40,036 nucleotides of DNA. Origin: an uncultured Candidatus Saccharibacteria bacterium (GTDB lineage Bacteria > Patescibacteriota > Saccharimonadia > Saccharimonadales > Saccharimonadaceae). Under the pieces are notes generated by a model. It saw only the letters and a program-made list of their open reading frames with translations. It had not been told where the DNA came from and did no database searches. This document shows positions 17,205-24,539 of this stretch, in pieces. Location: assembly GCA_947570505.1 (NCBI GenBank), contig CANOTH010000007.1, positions 1 to 40,036 of the forward strand, in the 5' to 3' direction. A program made the position numbers and the translations under genes. Position 1 is the stretch's first letter, and each line of letters opens with the position of its first letter.

Positions 17205-17252
17205 ATTTTACCCCCTTAACTTAAAGATCATAGTAAACGACTACATCCTTCC

Positions 17253-17281
17253 ATTATAGCACACATTACCAAAAAAGTCAA
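17253..17281 (-). promoter_or_regulatory. strong promoter, accessory-gene style
   Basis: Minus strand: TTGACT (17276-17281), 17-base spacer ending TGTGC, TATAAT (17253-17258), then GGAAGGATG. It is almost the same as the promoter at 13074-13102, including the bases after the -10. Confidence 0.8.
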
Positions 17282-17307
17282 TACTTTTAGCCATATGCCA
17301 CTTATGT

Positions 17308-17313
17308 TACAAT
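17308..17313 (+). promoter_or_regulatory. extended -10 of the gap operon
   Basis: TGT-TACAAT at 17308-17313, 26 bases before the gap ATG, which has TAGGAGG as binding site. No clear -35. Confidence 0.5.
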
Positions 17314-17339
17314 AAATATAAGTATTTTTAGGAGGCAAA

Positions 17340-18344
17340 ATGATAAGATTAGCTATCAACGGGTTTGGTAGGATTGGGCGTTGCGCATTCAAGATTGCCT
17401 TTGAACGTCGCGACGCAGAGGTAGTCGCGATTAACAGTCTAGGAGATCCAGGGACTTTTGCCCATCTTCTGAAATATGATTCGGCCTACGGAGTTTATGA
17501 TCATGAAGTGGGTTTTGATGATAAACATATTATTGTTGACGGGGTGAAGATCCTTTTCCTCAATGAGCCAGATCCTAATCGTTTGCCGTGGGAACAGCTG
17601 AAGATTGATGCCGTCATGGAATGCACCGGTAGGTTCTGCAATCCAGCTGATGCCAGGGCGCATATTAAAGCTGGTGCGCGCAAAGTCGTGATCTCCGCTC
17701 CAGCTAAGGGTCCAGGGGCGAAGACAGTCGTACTGGGTGTTAATGAAGAGGTAGTGACTGCAGATGATGATATTTTGTCTTGTGCTAGTTGTACCACGAA
17801 CTGTATCGCACCAGTAATGAAAGTAATCGAAGACAACTTTGGGATCGAAAAAGCCATGATGACCACAGTGCATTCTTATACTGCTTCGCAAAAGTTAGTG
17901 GACGATGCTGCTAAGGATATTCGTGAGGCTCGGGCGGCTGCCGTCAATATTGTCCCGACTACCACTGGCGCTTCTAAGGCGGCGGCTTTGACGATCCCTA
18001 GCCTAGAAGGAAAGTTTAATGGCCTAAGTGTGCGTGTGCCAAGCTTAGTGGTTTCACTGGCGGATATTACCGCCGTGCTGAAGCGCGATGTCACGAAGGA
18101 TGAGCTCAATAATGTCCTAGAAAAATCTGCTCGTGAGCCATATTATGAAGGTATTTTAGATGTGACTCATGACGAGCTAGTAAGTTCGGATTTCCGTGGC
18201 AATTCGCATTCCGCTGTGGTCGATTTAGCCTTGACGGATGTGGTTGGAGGCAATTTGATTAAGCTAGTTGCTTGGTATGATAATGAATGGGGTTACTCAA
18301 ATCGTTTGGTGGAGCTGTCAGTTGATTTTGGGCGAGAAGTATAA
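17340..18344 (+). CDS. gap: glyceraldehyde-3-phosphate dehydrogenase
   Basis: Oxidises glyceraldehyde-3-phosphate to 1,3-bisphosphoglycerate with NAD(P). The 334-residue product has the Rossmann start AINGFGRIGR (5-14), catalytic Cys151 in SCASCTTNC and His178 in TTVHSYT, and the C-terminal WYDNEWGYSNR. The cofactor loop reads AINSLGD where NAD-specific enzymes have NDLTD; Ser33 replaces the aspartate that holds the adenosine ribose, so NADP may be accepted (inference). It leads a run of five closely spaced sugar-phosphate and nucleotide genes with binding site TAGGAGG. Confidence 0.97.
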   Translation: MIRLAINGFGRIGRCAFKIAFERRDAEVVAINSLGDPGTFAHLLKYDSAYGVYDHEVGFDDKHIIVDGVKILFLNEPDPNRLPWEQLKIDAVMECTGRFCNPADARAHIKAGARKVVISAPAKGPGAKTVVLGVNEEVVTADDDILSCASCTTNCIAPVMKVIEDNFGIEKAMMTTVHSYTASQKLVDDAAKDIREARAAAVNIVPTTTGASKAAALTIPSLEGKFNGLSVRVPSLVVSLADITAVLKRDVTKDELNNVLEKSAREPYYEGILDVTHDELVSSDFRGNSHSAVVDLALTDVVGGNLIKLVAWYDNEWGYSNRLVELSVDFGREV

Positions 18345-18371
18345 TAGACTTAAGAGTAAAGAAGGAGGAAA

Positions 18372-18911
18372 ATGCCAGAATATCACATTTATCTAGGAGC
18401 AGATCATCGCGGTTTTAAGAAAAAAGAAGAACTTTTTCCCATGCTGAGGGATTGTCATGAGAATGTCATAGTCGAAGATTTAGGAGCAGAGGCATACGAT
18501 GAGAATGATGATTTCAACGATGCCGCAATTGCTGTCGCTCAAGCTGTAGCAAATGGTGAGCATAATATTGGTGTATTACTTTGCGGATCGGCGCACGGTG
18601 TTTGTATGCAGGCTAATCGTATCCGCGGTGCTAGAGCTATCAATGCCAAAGATGCTGAGAGTGCCAAAGCTGGTCGCGAGCATGATCATGCTAATATCCT
18701 GTGTTTGGCTGCAGATGAATTGGATGTTGACCAGATGGAGCAGATCATCAAAGCTTTTTGTCATACTCGCCCATCTCAGGAAGAGCGCTATCTGCGTCGA
18801 GTTAAACGTTTAGACGAGGGTGTGACTAGCGAGCCAGAAGGCTTAGAAGTTGGCTTCAGTATGAAGTTGGCTGGTGATGGTAATGAGGAAAATGAAGACG
18901 AGGAGGAGTAA
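18372..18911 (+). CDS. rpiB: ribose-5-phosphate isomerase B (RpiB/LacAB family)
   Basis: Interconverts ribose-5-phosphate and ribulose-5-phosphate. The 179-residue product has ADHRGFKKKEEL (10-21), the active-site segment LLCGSAHGVCMQANRIRGARA (69-89, Cys71 as the likely catalytic base and His75 nearby) and REHDHANIL (102-110). The family usually ends near residue 145; this one has about 30 more residues, ending in an acidic GDGNEENEDEEE tail. Next to rpe, which uses its product. Confidence 0.92.
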   Translation: MPEYHIYLGADHRGFKKKEELFPMLRDCHENVIVEDLGAEAYDENDDFNDAAIAVAQAVANGEHNIGVLLCGSAHGVCMQANRIRGARAINAKDAESAKAGREHDHANILCLAADELDVDQMEQIIKAFCHTRPSQEERYLRRVKRLDEGVTSEPEGLEVGFSMKLAGDGNEENEDEEE

Positions 18912-18916
18912 GACAC

Positions 18917-19564
18917 ATGGCGATCATTGTGCCGACGATTACGACGGATAATAAAGCAGTCTATGATGAGAATTTGGCTAAATTTAGTCAGTTTTCCAAG
19001 CGCATTCAAGTCGATATTTCTGATGGCACTTTTGCTCCTACTGCTACAGTGCAGTTGCAAGACGTCAGCTTTCCGGAAGGTGTAGAAATCGATTTGCACC
19101 TCATGAGCGCCCGCCCTAGTGAGCATTTAGCTAGCATTATCGCTTTGAAGCCTAGTTTGTGCATTTTGCATGCCGAAGTCGATGATAACCTGGTTGAGGT
19201 CTTTAATCAGCTACGCGGGGCTGGAATTAAAGTCGGAGTTGCTCTGATCAAGACTACTTTTCCAGGTAAAGTGGTGGATTTGATCACGGCGGCAGATCAT
19301 GTGATGATTTTTGATGGTGAGCTAGGCCGGCAAGGCGGGACGGTTGATATGATGCAGATTGAAAAGGTTCCCCTGATTCGCAATGTGAAGGCGAATCTAG
19401 AAGTAGGATGGGATGGTGGGGCTAATCTCAGCAACGTGCGGGCGATTGCTCATGCCGGGGTCGACGTGATTAATGTTGGCAGTGCCATCACTCAGGCTGC
19501 TGACCCAGGCGCAATGTATCAGTCACTAGTCACAGAGTCAGACAAGAAAGGTGTGCTGATCTAG
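18917..19564 (+). CDS. rpe: ribulose-phosphate 3-epimerase-like protein
   Basis: A 215-residue TIM-barrel protein of the Rpe family. It shows IQVDISDGTFAP (29-40; canonical VDVMDGHFVPN), EIDLHLMSARP (57-67; canonical DVHLM) and VDVINVGSAI near the phosphate-binding end, where the canonical form is G-G-I. Several usual active-site residues are replaced: the metal-binding His of DGHF is Thr here, and the usual Met is Ser. It may therefore be a divergent epimerase or a related ribulose/hexulose-phosphate enzyme. Its stop is directly followed by the next ATG. Confidence 0.75.
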   Translation: MAIIVPTITTDNKAVYDENLAKFSQFSKRIQVDISDGTFAPTATVQLQDVSFPEGVEIDLHLMSARPSEHLASIIALKPSLCILHAEVDDNLVEVFNQLRGAGIKVGVALIKTTFPGKVVDLITAADHVMIFDGELGRQGGTVDMMQIEKVPLIRNVKANLEVGWDGGANLSNVRAIAHAGVDVINVGSAITQAADPGAMYQSLVTESDKKGVLI

Positions 19565-20539
19565 ATGGCGCGCATCGTTTCGTTGGGATCGGCTTTACAG
19601 GATATTTACCTCATTGATCGAGATGATTTTGTAGGGGCGGAAATCGCTGGGCAATCGGTTTTTGGTAAGCTAGTCATTGGGGATAAGGTTGATATCGATC
19701 GAGTAGCTTACGAAGTGGGCGGCGGTGGCACCAATGCTGCCGTTAGCTTCGCTAGGCATGGACATGAAACTATTTTTATTGGTAATGTCGCACGCGATGC
19801 TGCTGGTGAGGCCGTGTTGGCTTGCCTTGATGAAGAATATATTGATAGCAGCTACGTCGAGACTGTGCGAGGTGGTACTGGATGTTCAATTGTTTTGCTC
19901 GACGCGAAGAGCGGGGAACGGACGATTTTGACTCACCGTGGCGCCAGCGGCAAATTTGACAATTTGGAGGCAGACGATCTGGAGTTGATTTCACCTGATT
20001 GGCTGTATGCTACGAGTTTGCGCGGCGATATGGAGACTCTGTTGCGCTTTTTCGAGAAGGCTCACGAGCTTGATGCTAAGGTTATGTTTAACCCTGGGGA
20101 GATGGAGATTGCTCAGCTGCCAAAGCTAATGGGCTTGTTGCAGGATGTCGATGTGCTACTGGTGAATCGTCGCGAGGCTGCCAAGATTGTGCCTGGGACT
20201 TTGCTGACCGAACTACTGGGCAGGTTGGCTAATTATTGCCAAACTGTGATTATTACAGATGGCGAAATGGGCTCGATTGCTACTGATCACCATGATGTGT
20301 ATCGCCTAGGTAGCTACGAACAGGTAAAAAAACGCGATGCCACTGGTGCTGGAGATGCTTTCGGCTCAGGTTTCTTGGCTAAATGGGCTACTGGAGCGAA
20401 ATTTATTGATGCTTTGCAATTTGGAGCGGCTAATGCTGCCAGTGTAGTACAAAAATACGGCGCCAAGGCTGGGATTCTCACAGGCAGGGAGGATCTGCAT
20501 CCTATGCCAGTACAAAAAATTGAAGTTTTAAGATTATAA
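19565..20539 (+). CDS. PfkB-family sugar kinase
   Basis: A 324-residue ribokinase/PfkB-fold carbohydrate kinase. The N-terminal sugar-binding glycine motif is YEVGGGGTNAAVSFARHG (about 50-67); the C-terminal PfkB signature is DATGAGDAFGSGF (258-270) with catalytic Asp264 and the anion hole GAGD. VLLVNRREAAKI is the usual N-x-x-E magnesium motif region. The substrate is not set by sequence, but its position behind rpiB and rpe, with no gap, suggests a pentose, nucleoside or fructose-phosphate. ATG 19565 follows the rpe stop at once. Confidence 0.9.
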   Translation: MARIVSLGSALQDIYLIDRDDFVGAEIAGQSVFGKLVIGDKVDIDRVAYEVGGGGTNAAVSFARHGHETIFIGNVARDAAGEAVLACLDEEYIDSSYVETVRGGTGCSIVLLDAKSGERTILTHRGASGKFDNLEADDLELISPDWLYATSLRGDMETLLRFFEKAHELDAKVMFNPGEMEIAQLPKLMGLLQDVDVLLVNRREAAKIVPGTLLTELLGRLANYCQTVIITDGEMGSIATDHHDVYRLGSYEQVKKRDATGAGDAFGSGFLAKWATGAKFIDALQFGAANAASVVQKYGAKAGILTGREDLHPMPVQKIEVLRL

Positions 20540-20548
20540 AGGAGAAGT

Positions 20549-21280
20549 ATGTTAGACGAAGAAATGTTAAAACAGTTAGAGGAAGCTGATATTGTGCGCG
20601 CTAAGGCCTACGCGAATGATTTGGAGCGCGGTCTTAAGATTGTTCGTACTTTTCCTCAAGGTGTGACGGTGTTTGGCTCTGCCCGGTTGCCACAAGACAA
20701 TAAATATTGCAAGAAGGCACGCGAGCTTGGTCAGCTGCTGGCTCAGAATGGTCATGCTGTGATTACAGGCGGTGGTCCAGGTATTATGGAAGCAGCTAAT
20801 CACGGAGCTTTCGAGTACGGCGGTCGTAGTATTGGTCTTAATATTACCCTGAGGCATGAACAGTTTCCAAATCCGTATTTGACCGACACTCTAGATTTCC
20901 AGTATTTCTTCGCTCGCAAGGTAATGCTGGCGATGTCGGCCAAAGTTTACGTGATGTTTCCAGGTGGGCTTGGGACGATGGACGAGCTGTCTGAGATTAT
21001 TATTCTAATGCAAGAAGGAAAAATGCCCAAAATGCCAGTGTTTCTATATGGCAAAAGCTTCTGGAAGCCGCTTGATAAGTTCTATCAGGCCAAGATGATC
21101 CCGCTTGGGTTGATTTCTAAGAGCGATCTCAAAATCTATAAGATGACTGACGATGTGAACGAAATTGTTAAAGCCGCCAATAAGATTGGTCATCCCGATA
21201 TCAAGACTAATTATTATGATGGTTTTTCTAGTGCTTCTGGTGTTCGCAAGCTCAAGCCTGAAGACCAACTGATCAAATAA
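20549..21280 (+). CDS. LOG-family nucleotide 5'-monophosphate phosphoribohydrolase
   Basis: A 243-residue protein of the LOG (Rossmann-like, lysine-decarboxylase-like named) family, which splits nucleoside monophosphates to base plus ribose-5-phosphate. VTVFGSARLP (about 38-47), VITGGGPGIMEAANHGA (about 71-87) and the diagnostic PGGLGTMDE (about 138-146) are all present. The ribose-5-phosphate released would feed the neighbouring rpiB, so nucleotide salvage into the pentose pathway is a sensible reading of the operon. Confidence 0.9.
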   Translation: MLDEEMLKQLEEADIVRAKAYANDLERGLKIVRTFPQGVTVFGSARLPQDNKYCKKARELGQLLAQNGHAVITGGGPGIMEAANHGAFEYGGRSIGLNITLRHEQFPNPYLTDTLDFQYFFARKVMLAMSAKVYVMFPGGLGTMDELSEIIILMQEGKMPKMPVFLYGKSFWKPLDKFYQAKMIPLGLISKSDLKIYKMTDDVNEIVKAANKIGHPDIKTNYYDGFSSASGVRKLKPEDQLIK

Positions 21281-21282
21281 AA

Positions 21283-21313
21283 CAAAAAGGGGCGACTATT
21301 TATATAGTCGCCC
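21283..21313 (-). terminator. terminator between convergent genes
   Basis: GGGCGACTAT (21290-21299) and ATAGTCGCCC (21304-21313) form a perfect 10-bp stem with loop TTAT. The T run follows on the minus strand (CCCCTTTTTG), so it ends the 21335-21988 gene; the plus-strand operon may use it less well. Confidence 0.8.
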
Positions 21314-21334
21314 ATTACGAATGTGTTATGGAGG

Positions 21335-21988
21335 CTAGACCTTGATCAGATTATCCGTCAAGGGAACATAATCAGTAATATTAATCTCTTTTAAGATCTC
21401 GTTCTCCCGGAACACTCTCAAGCGCATAGTGCTCGACGTGTTATTTTGACTATGTGAATTAGCATACTCCAGGCGGTATTTAGGCATCACCTCATCGCGC
21501 AACTGGACATGTAGATCAAACATCAAAGACCCACCGGTCACAAAAACTTTGCCCAGATGCGTAACATCATGAGCACTGTGATACTGCAGTAAAACCCCGA
21601 GCGAGCTAAGCGCCAGCGACCAAATTTTCCAATCTTGGCTTCGACCGAATAGTTGCTCTGCGCAAATTTTCTGCAATTGTGGTCGATAGTTCCTCCACCA
21701 GTCCTCCTGATTTTGTTGTAAGTCGTAAAATCTACACACACCTTGACCTAACATCGCCACAGATAAACTATCGGGGTCGTCAACTTCCCGCACCGCCATG
21801 TAATCGTCGGTAGTGAAACAGAACCCTTCCATAAAACACCTCCGATTCAGCTTGTTGGGAAAGCTAATTTCATAGTCACAATCAGACAATCCAGACTTTA
21901 GCCTATTGGCATCAAACTTCTGCTGGGCTAAACTGTCCAAGACAATTGTTGTGCCATCCTGTAGTAACAAATCGACAAATTGAATCAT
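21335..21988 (-). CDS. unknown protein, possible carboxysome-free alpha/beta hypothetical
   Basis: I do not recognise this 217-residue protein. It has no signal peptide or membrane helix. It is rich in acidic and aromatic residues (DWWRNYRPQL, KIWSLALSSLGVLLQYHSAHD), and its C-terminal part looks beta-rich (GGSLMFDLHVQLRDEVMPKYRLEYA, MRLRVFRENEILKEINITDYVPL), which could be a small ligand-binding or tail-like domain. Transcribed alone from the promoter at 22054-22082 and ended by a good terminator. The start has GGGAGG with about 8 bases spacing. Confidence 0.65.
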   Translation of the reverse strand: MIQFVDLLLQDGTTIVLDSLAQQKFDANRLKSGLSDCDYEISFPNKLNRRCFMEGFCFTTDDYMAVREVDDPDSLSVAMLGQGVCRFYDLQQNQEDWWRNYRPQLQKICAEQLFGRSQDWKIWSLALSSLGVLLQYHSAHDVTHLGKVFVTGGSLMFDLHVQLRDEVMPKYRLEYANSHSQNNTSSTMRLRVFRENEILKEINITDYVPLTDNLIKV

Positions 21989-22053
21989 GCTCTAGTCCTC
22001 CCTATATATTAATGTACACTGGATTACTTTAAATAATCCACAGCCACCCGTCC

Positions 22054-22082
22054 ATTTTAACATAATCAAAACCGTATCACAA
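22054..22082 (-). promoter_or_regulatory. promoter of the 21335-21988 gene
   Basis: Minus strand: TTGTGA (22077-22082), 17-base spacer, TAAAAT preceded by TGT (22054-22059). A small hairpin with arms GGATTA/TAATCC (22021-22039) lies in the leader. Confidence 0.6.
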
Positions 22083-22095
22083 CATGTAATTATTA

Positions 22096-22123
22096 TTGAC
22101 AATAACTAAAAAACATATATAAT
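22096..22123 (+). promoter_or_regulatory. promoter of the 22257-23195 gene
   Basis: TTGACA (22096-22101), 16-base spacer, TATAAT (22118-22123). Transcription from about 22130 gives a leader of about 125 bases. Confidence 0.65.
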
Positions 22124-22170
22124 ATAACACATCGGACGTTTTCCGTGCACCTTTATAGTCTACAGATTAT

Positions 22171-22226
22171 CTTATAGGCGATACCAGCTTCGTAGCTTCG
22201 GCTACTAACCTAGTTTTGCCTATAAG
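22171..22226 (+). promoter_or_regulatory. folded leader RNA with UUCG-capped hairpin
   Basis: CTTATAGGC (22171-22179) pairs perfectly with GCCTATAAG (22218-22226). Inside, GTAGC-TTCG-GCTAC (22192-22205) forms a stable UUCG-capped hairpin. There is no T run, and the element ends about 15 bases before the binding site, so control of translation is more likely than termination. It matches no riboswitch class I can name. Confidence 0.6.
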
Positions 22227-22256
22227 GCAAGAATATTATAAAAAGGATGTGATAAC

Positions 22257-23195
22257 ATGATAGTGAATTGGTCTGGACTTTACCACCACCTGCCACTTAG
22301 AATGACTACACAGTATAGCGATGAATATGAGCCTGGAGACGGTGACGTCACTGACAGATGGCATTCACCTATGAGTCGGCATTATGCCGAAGCTTACTAT
22401 CAGTGCGATGTTCGTCAGACTGCTAAAACATTTATACTGAAAGGTCATCGGCTTTTCCCTAAGTTCCAGCTTGTTGTCCCGCAGAACACCCCTAGCACAC
22501 GTGACGGGAGTTATTGCGACATTATTTGGCCATGGCATTATCCAAAGCTCTACGGTACACTTGGGTTCCATCTGGAGTCAATGCCAACTATGCTTTTTGT
22601 CACTATGAAGGATGATTACGCGATTTTGGAATCGCCAGAAACTGCCCAACATATCATTTTGTCGGGCACTTGCGATTTACCGGGTGAGATTCAACGTCGT
22701 CATAATGAATATGGAGACACACCCGGTAGTGAGGTTATATGTTTGGTTGAAAATACCGGCCCTGCTGCCGGGAGATTTCAAGTTGTTATTCCAGTTGAGT
22801 TTACGTCAATTATTTATGACGAGGTACTCGATAGTGCTGCAGATATCAAATACACTCGTAAAAAACAACAAGCTATTTGGACTGCCGCTCGCGAACAGGC
22901 CTATCGCATCTGGGTGCACCATTGTGGTTGCCCAGTTACCAGGGAATGGCAAGCTCATCTTCGACTTCTGCATCAGAGTGGAGATCTTCCGTTTGTTGAA
23001 CATCAGCTTATGACGGAAAAGCAGCTTGTCCGTTTTGGACTCAAATCTGGTCCTACTGACATTGACAAAATTCGCCAATTTCATATTGATAAAGCCCGTG
23101 AATATTATCCGGGTAATTCCACAGAAGAATTTATCGAAGAAATGGGTTGGAAAGATAACTACTTCGAGCGCCAGAGACAAGCCTCAGCAAACTAA
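22257..23195 (+). CDS. unknown soluble protein with structured leader
   Basis: An unrecognised 312-residue protein without signal peptide or membrane helices. It is rich in Tyr, Trp and His (WSGLYHHLPLRMTT, IIWPWHYPKLYGTLGFHLE), with a probably beta-rich N-terminal two thirds and a helical charged C-terminal third (DIDKIRQFHIDKAREYY, STEEFIEEMGWKDNYFERQ). The binding site AAGGATGTGAT lies three bases before ATG 22257. Single-gene unit between its own promoter and terminator. No catalytic motif is evident. Confidence 0.7.
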   Translation: MIVNWSGLYHHLPLRMTTQYSDEYEPGDGDVTDRWHSPMSRHYAEAYYQCDVRQTAKTFILKGHRLFPKFQLVVPQNTPSTRDGSYCDIIWPWHYPKLYGTLGFHLESMPTMLFVTMKDDYAILESPETAQHIILSGTCDLPGEIQRRHNEYGDTPGSEVICLVENTGPAAGRFQVVIPVEFTSIIYDEVLDSAADIKYTRKKQQAIWTAAREQAYRIWVHHCGCPVTREWQAHLRLLHQSGDLPFVEHQLMTEKQLVRFGLKSGPTDIDKIRQFHIDKAREYYPGNSTEEFIEEMGWKDNYFERQRQASAN

Positions 23196-23229
23196 AGCAA
23201 AAGTCACTCGTCTGTAGCATTATTTAGAT

Positions 23230-23258
23230 ACGGTCACTTTATTAGGTGACCGTTTTTT
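23230..23258 (+). terminator. Rho-independent terminator
   Basis: ACGGTCAC (23230-23237) pairs perfectly with GTGACCGT (23246-23253), followed by TTTTT. It ends the 22257-23195 transcript just before the convergent methyltransferase gene. Confidence 0.9.
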
Positions 23259-23265
23259 CTTATAT

Positions 23266-23778
23266 TTAAGCTCGCAGGCTCAATTCCCACAAAGCAATAG
23301 CCGCCGCAATCGACACATTAAACGATTCCTTTTGCCCTCGCATGGGAATTTCCAAGAAACAATCGCACAATTTCCGGATTTCTGTCGGGATGCCTTTCAC
23401 CTCTTCCCCCAATACTAAAATCACCTCTTCCTCATTAATGTCCGGTTCCGCTCCTAATATGATTTTTCGAGGCTCTTCATCGGCTTTCAAATTATTCTCC
23501 AACCCTATAATCATTGCACCTTGGGTTTTCCTCCGCTCTAGCCATTTCGCCAAATCTGCCACCAGCTCTTGTTTTACAGTCTTTTCCGCTCCCAGAGCCG
23601 ATTTTTCGATTTGCCGGTTCAGCTTGGCTCGCACATGCGGTAGAGCTGCCGGATTATTATATTTGGGAGTGTAGCCCGAAAGCGCTACCTCTGTGATGCC
23701 TAGTCCGTCACAAGTGCGCAAAATCGCCCCCACATTATATACTGAACGGATATTATGCAAAACTGGTGTGACTATCAT
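23266..23778 (-). CDS. SpoU/TrmH-type RNA ribose methyltransferase
   Basis: A 170-residue knotted (SPOUT) methyltransferase that would methylate tRNA or rRNA 2'-OH using S-adenosylmethionine. Motif 1 is NIRSVYNVGAILRTCDG (9-25) with the conserved Asn and Arg, motif 2 is LVLGEEVKGIP, and motif 3 is EIPMRGQKESFNVSIAAAIA, which forms the knot. The length fits the minimal TrmH/TrmL type without an added RNA-binding domain. The target base cannot be told. Confidence 0.93.
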   Translation of the reverse strand: MIVTPVLHNIRSVYNVGAILRTCDGLGITEVALSGYTPKYNNPAALPHVRAKLNRQIEKSALGAEKTVKQELVADLAKWLERRKTQGAMIIGLENNLKADEEPRKIILGAEPDINEEEVILVLGEEVKGIPTEIRKLCDCFLEIPMRGQKESFNVSIAAAIALWELSLRA

Positions 23779-23844
23779 GCTCAGATTATAAGATGAAAAC
23801 TACCATAAATCAACTAGACGGAGCAAAAAATCATGCCAAAGCTA

Positions 23845-23873
23845 TTGACAAATATAAAATAGTGTGCTACAAT
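23845..23873 (+). promoter_or_regulatory. strong promoter of the Cys-rich peptide gene
   Basis: TTGACA (23845-23850), 17-base spacer ending TGTGC, TACAAT (23868-23873). It is of the same style as those at 27627, 32233 and 37841. Confidence 0.8.
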
Positions 23874-23941
23874 GAAAATATGGGCTAGTTCTGCTCAAGC
23901 AATTTTAGTAGATTCAAGAGTTTTTACTTCTGATTTTGCAT

Positions 23942-23994
23942 TTTATGATGCTATTCTCTTAGAATTTGACAATGCTGAGAGATTGCATCATAAA
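23942..23994 (+). promoter_or_regulatory. leader hairpin before the Cys-rich peptide
   Basis: TTTATGATGC (23942-23951) pairs perfectly with GCATCATAAA (23985-23994); TCTCT (23955-23959) can pair with AGAGA (23978-23982) inside. The stem ends about ten bases before the binding site AAGGAGG in a leader of about 135 bases. Confidence 0.6.
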
Positions 23995-24021
23995 CAAACA
24001 CAAAGAAGGAGGTAAATGTTT

Positions 24022-24228
24022 ATGGGAAACATGAAAGAGCGCGAAGTAACTGTTGATGGTCTTGAGTATCAGGAGCACAGCGAGAATGTGGTGCCAATGC
24101 TTCAGGCTGAGATTAAGCCGGCGACATCAGAGGATGATGCCTCTCCGTGCTGTAGTGGATGTATGCGCAGAGGAGCTGTCTTTGGGGGTTGCAGAGGCGC
24201 ATGCGGCAGAACCTGCCAGGCCGATTAG
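24022..24228 (+). CDS. Cys-rich small peptide, RiPP-precursor-like
   Basis: A 68-residue peptide (70 if ATG 24016 is used). Residues 1-40 are acidic and Cys-free, like a leader (ending KPATSEDDASP). The last 26 residues hold all six cysteines in the order CC-x2-C-x9-C-x3-C-x3-C with many Gly and Arg. This split resembles precursors of ribosomal modified peptides, or a small metal- or disulfide-stabilised toxin, but there is no signal peptide and no maturation enzyme nearby. It has a strong promoter, a folded leader, AAGGAGG (which favours ATG 24022 by spacing) and its own terminator. Function is unknown. Confidence 0.7.
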   Translation: MGNMKEREVTVDGLEYQEHSENVVPMLQAEIKPATSEDDASPCCSGCMRRGAVFGGCRGACGRTCQAD

Positions 24229-24325
24229 GACCTTCGGGAGTTCGTCACTGGCTGGCGCTACATAATCTTTAACAGTACTAAAATTAAAACGTATTTTCAT
24301 GCAATATAAAACTCTTGATCTCAAG

Positions 24326-24358
24326 AAGCCTCGCTATTCCTAGCGAGGCTTTTATTTT
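24326..24358 (+). terminator. terminator of the Cys-rich peptide gene
   Basis: AAGCCTCGCTA (24326-24336) and TAGCGAGGCTT (24341-24351) form a perfect 11-bp stem with loop TTCC, then TTATTTT. Confidence 0.92.
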
Positions 24359-24425
24359 CATTGCTGCAAAGATTTCGCAAGGAGATCTTACCATTATCTA
24401 CAATTAAATCTATGATTAGTTAGTA

Positions 24426-24519
24426 CAAAAAATGCCGGTACTCGCGTTCGGTTGAAACCTTAGGCTACTACCCAGCTTAGTGACATTCTCATTATAGCAT
24501 ACTTTGTCAAAAAAGTCAA
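24426..24519 (-). ncRNA. possible short transcript divergent from leuS
   Basis: Minus strand: TTGACT (24514-24519), 17-base spacer ending TATGC, TATAAT (24491-24496). Transcription would start near 24484 and meet a T run (opposite 24426-24431) about 55 bases later. The RNA holds no credible reading frame (an ATG-started frame ends after ten codons) and only weak stems. It is either a small RNA or an orphan promoter. It overlaps the leuS promoter. Confidence 0.35.
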
Positions 24520-24532
24520 TATAAAGTATAAT
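24504..24532 (+). promoter_or_regulatory. leuS promoter, leaderless
   Basis: TTGTCA (24504-24509), 17-base spacer, TATAAT (24527-24532); the ATG at 24540 is seven bases further on, so the mRNA is leaderless. It is interleaved with the opposite promoter at 24491-24519, so the two cannot be used at once. Confidence 0.75.
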
Positions 24533-24539
24533 TATTCCT

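Noticed and set aside
23872-24015. 47-codon frame (MKIWASSAQAILVDSR...) before the Cys-rich peptide
   Set aside because: Its ATG overlaps the -10 box, so it would not be on the transcript, and it has no binding site. It could matter only if transcription starts further upstream.
24426-24490. T-box leader for leuS
   Set aside because: The folded region is on the opposite strand to leuS, there is no TGGNACCGCG-like antiterminator, and leuS appears leaderless.
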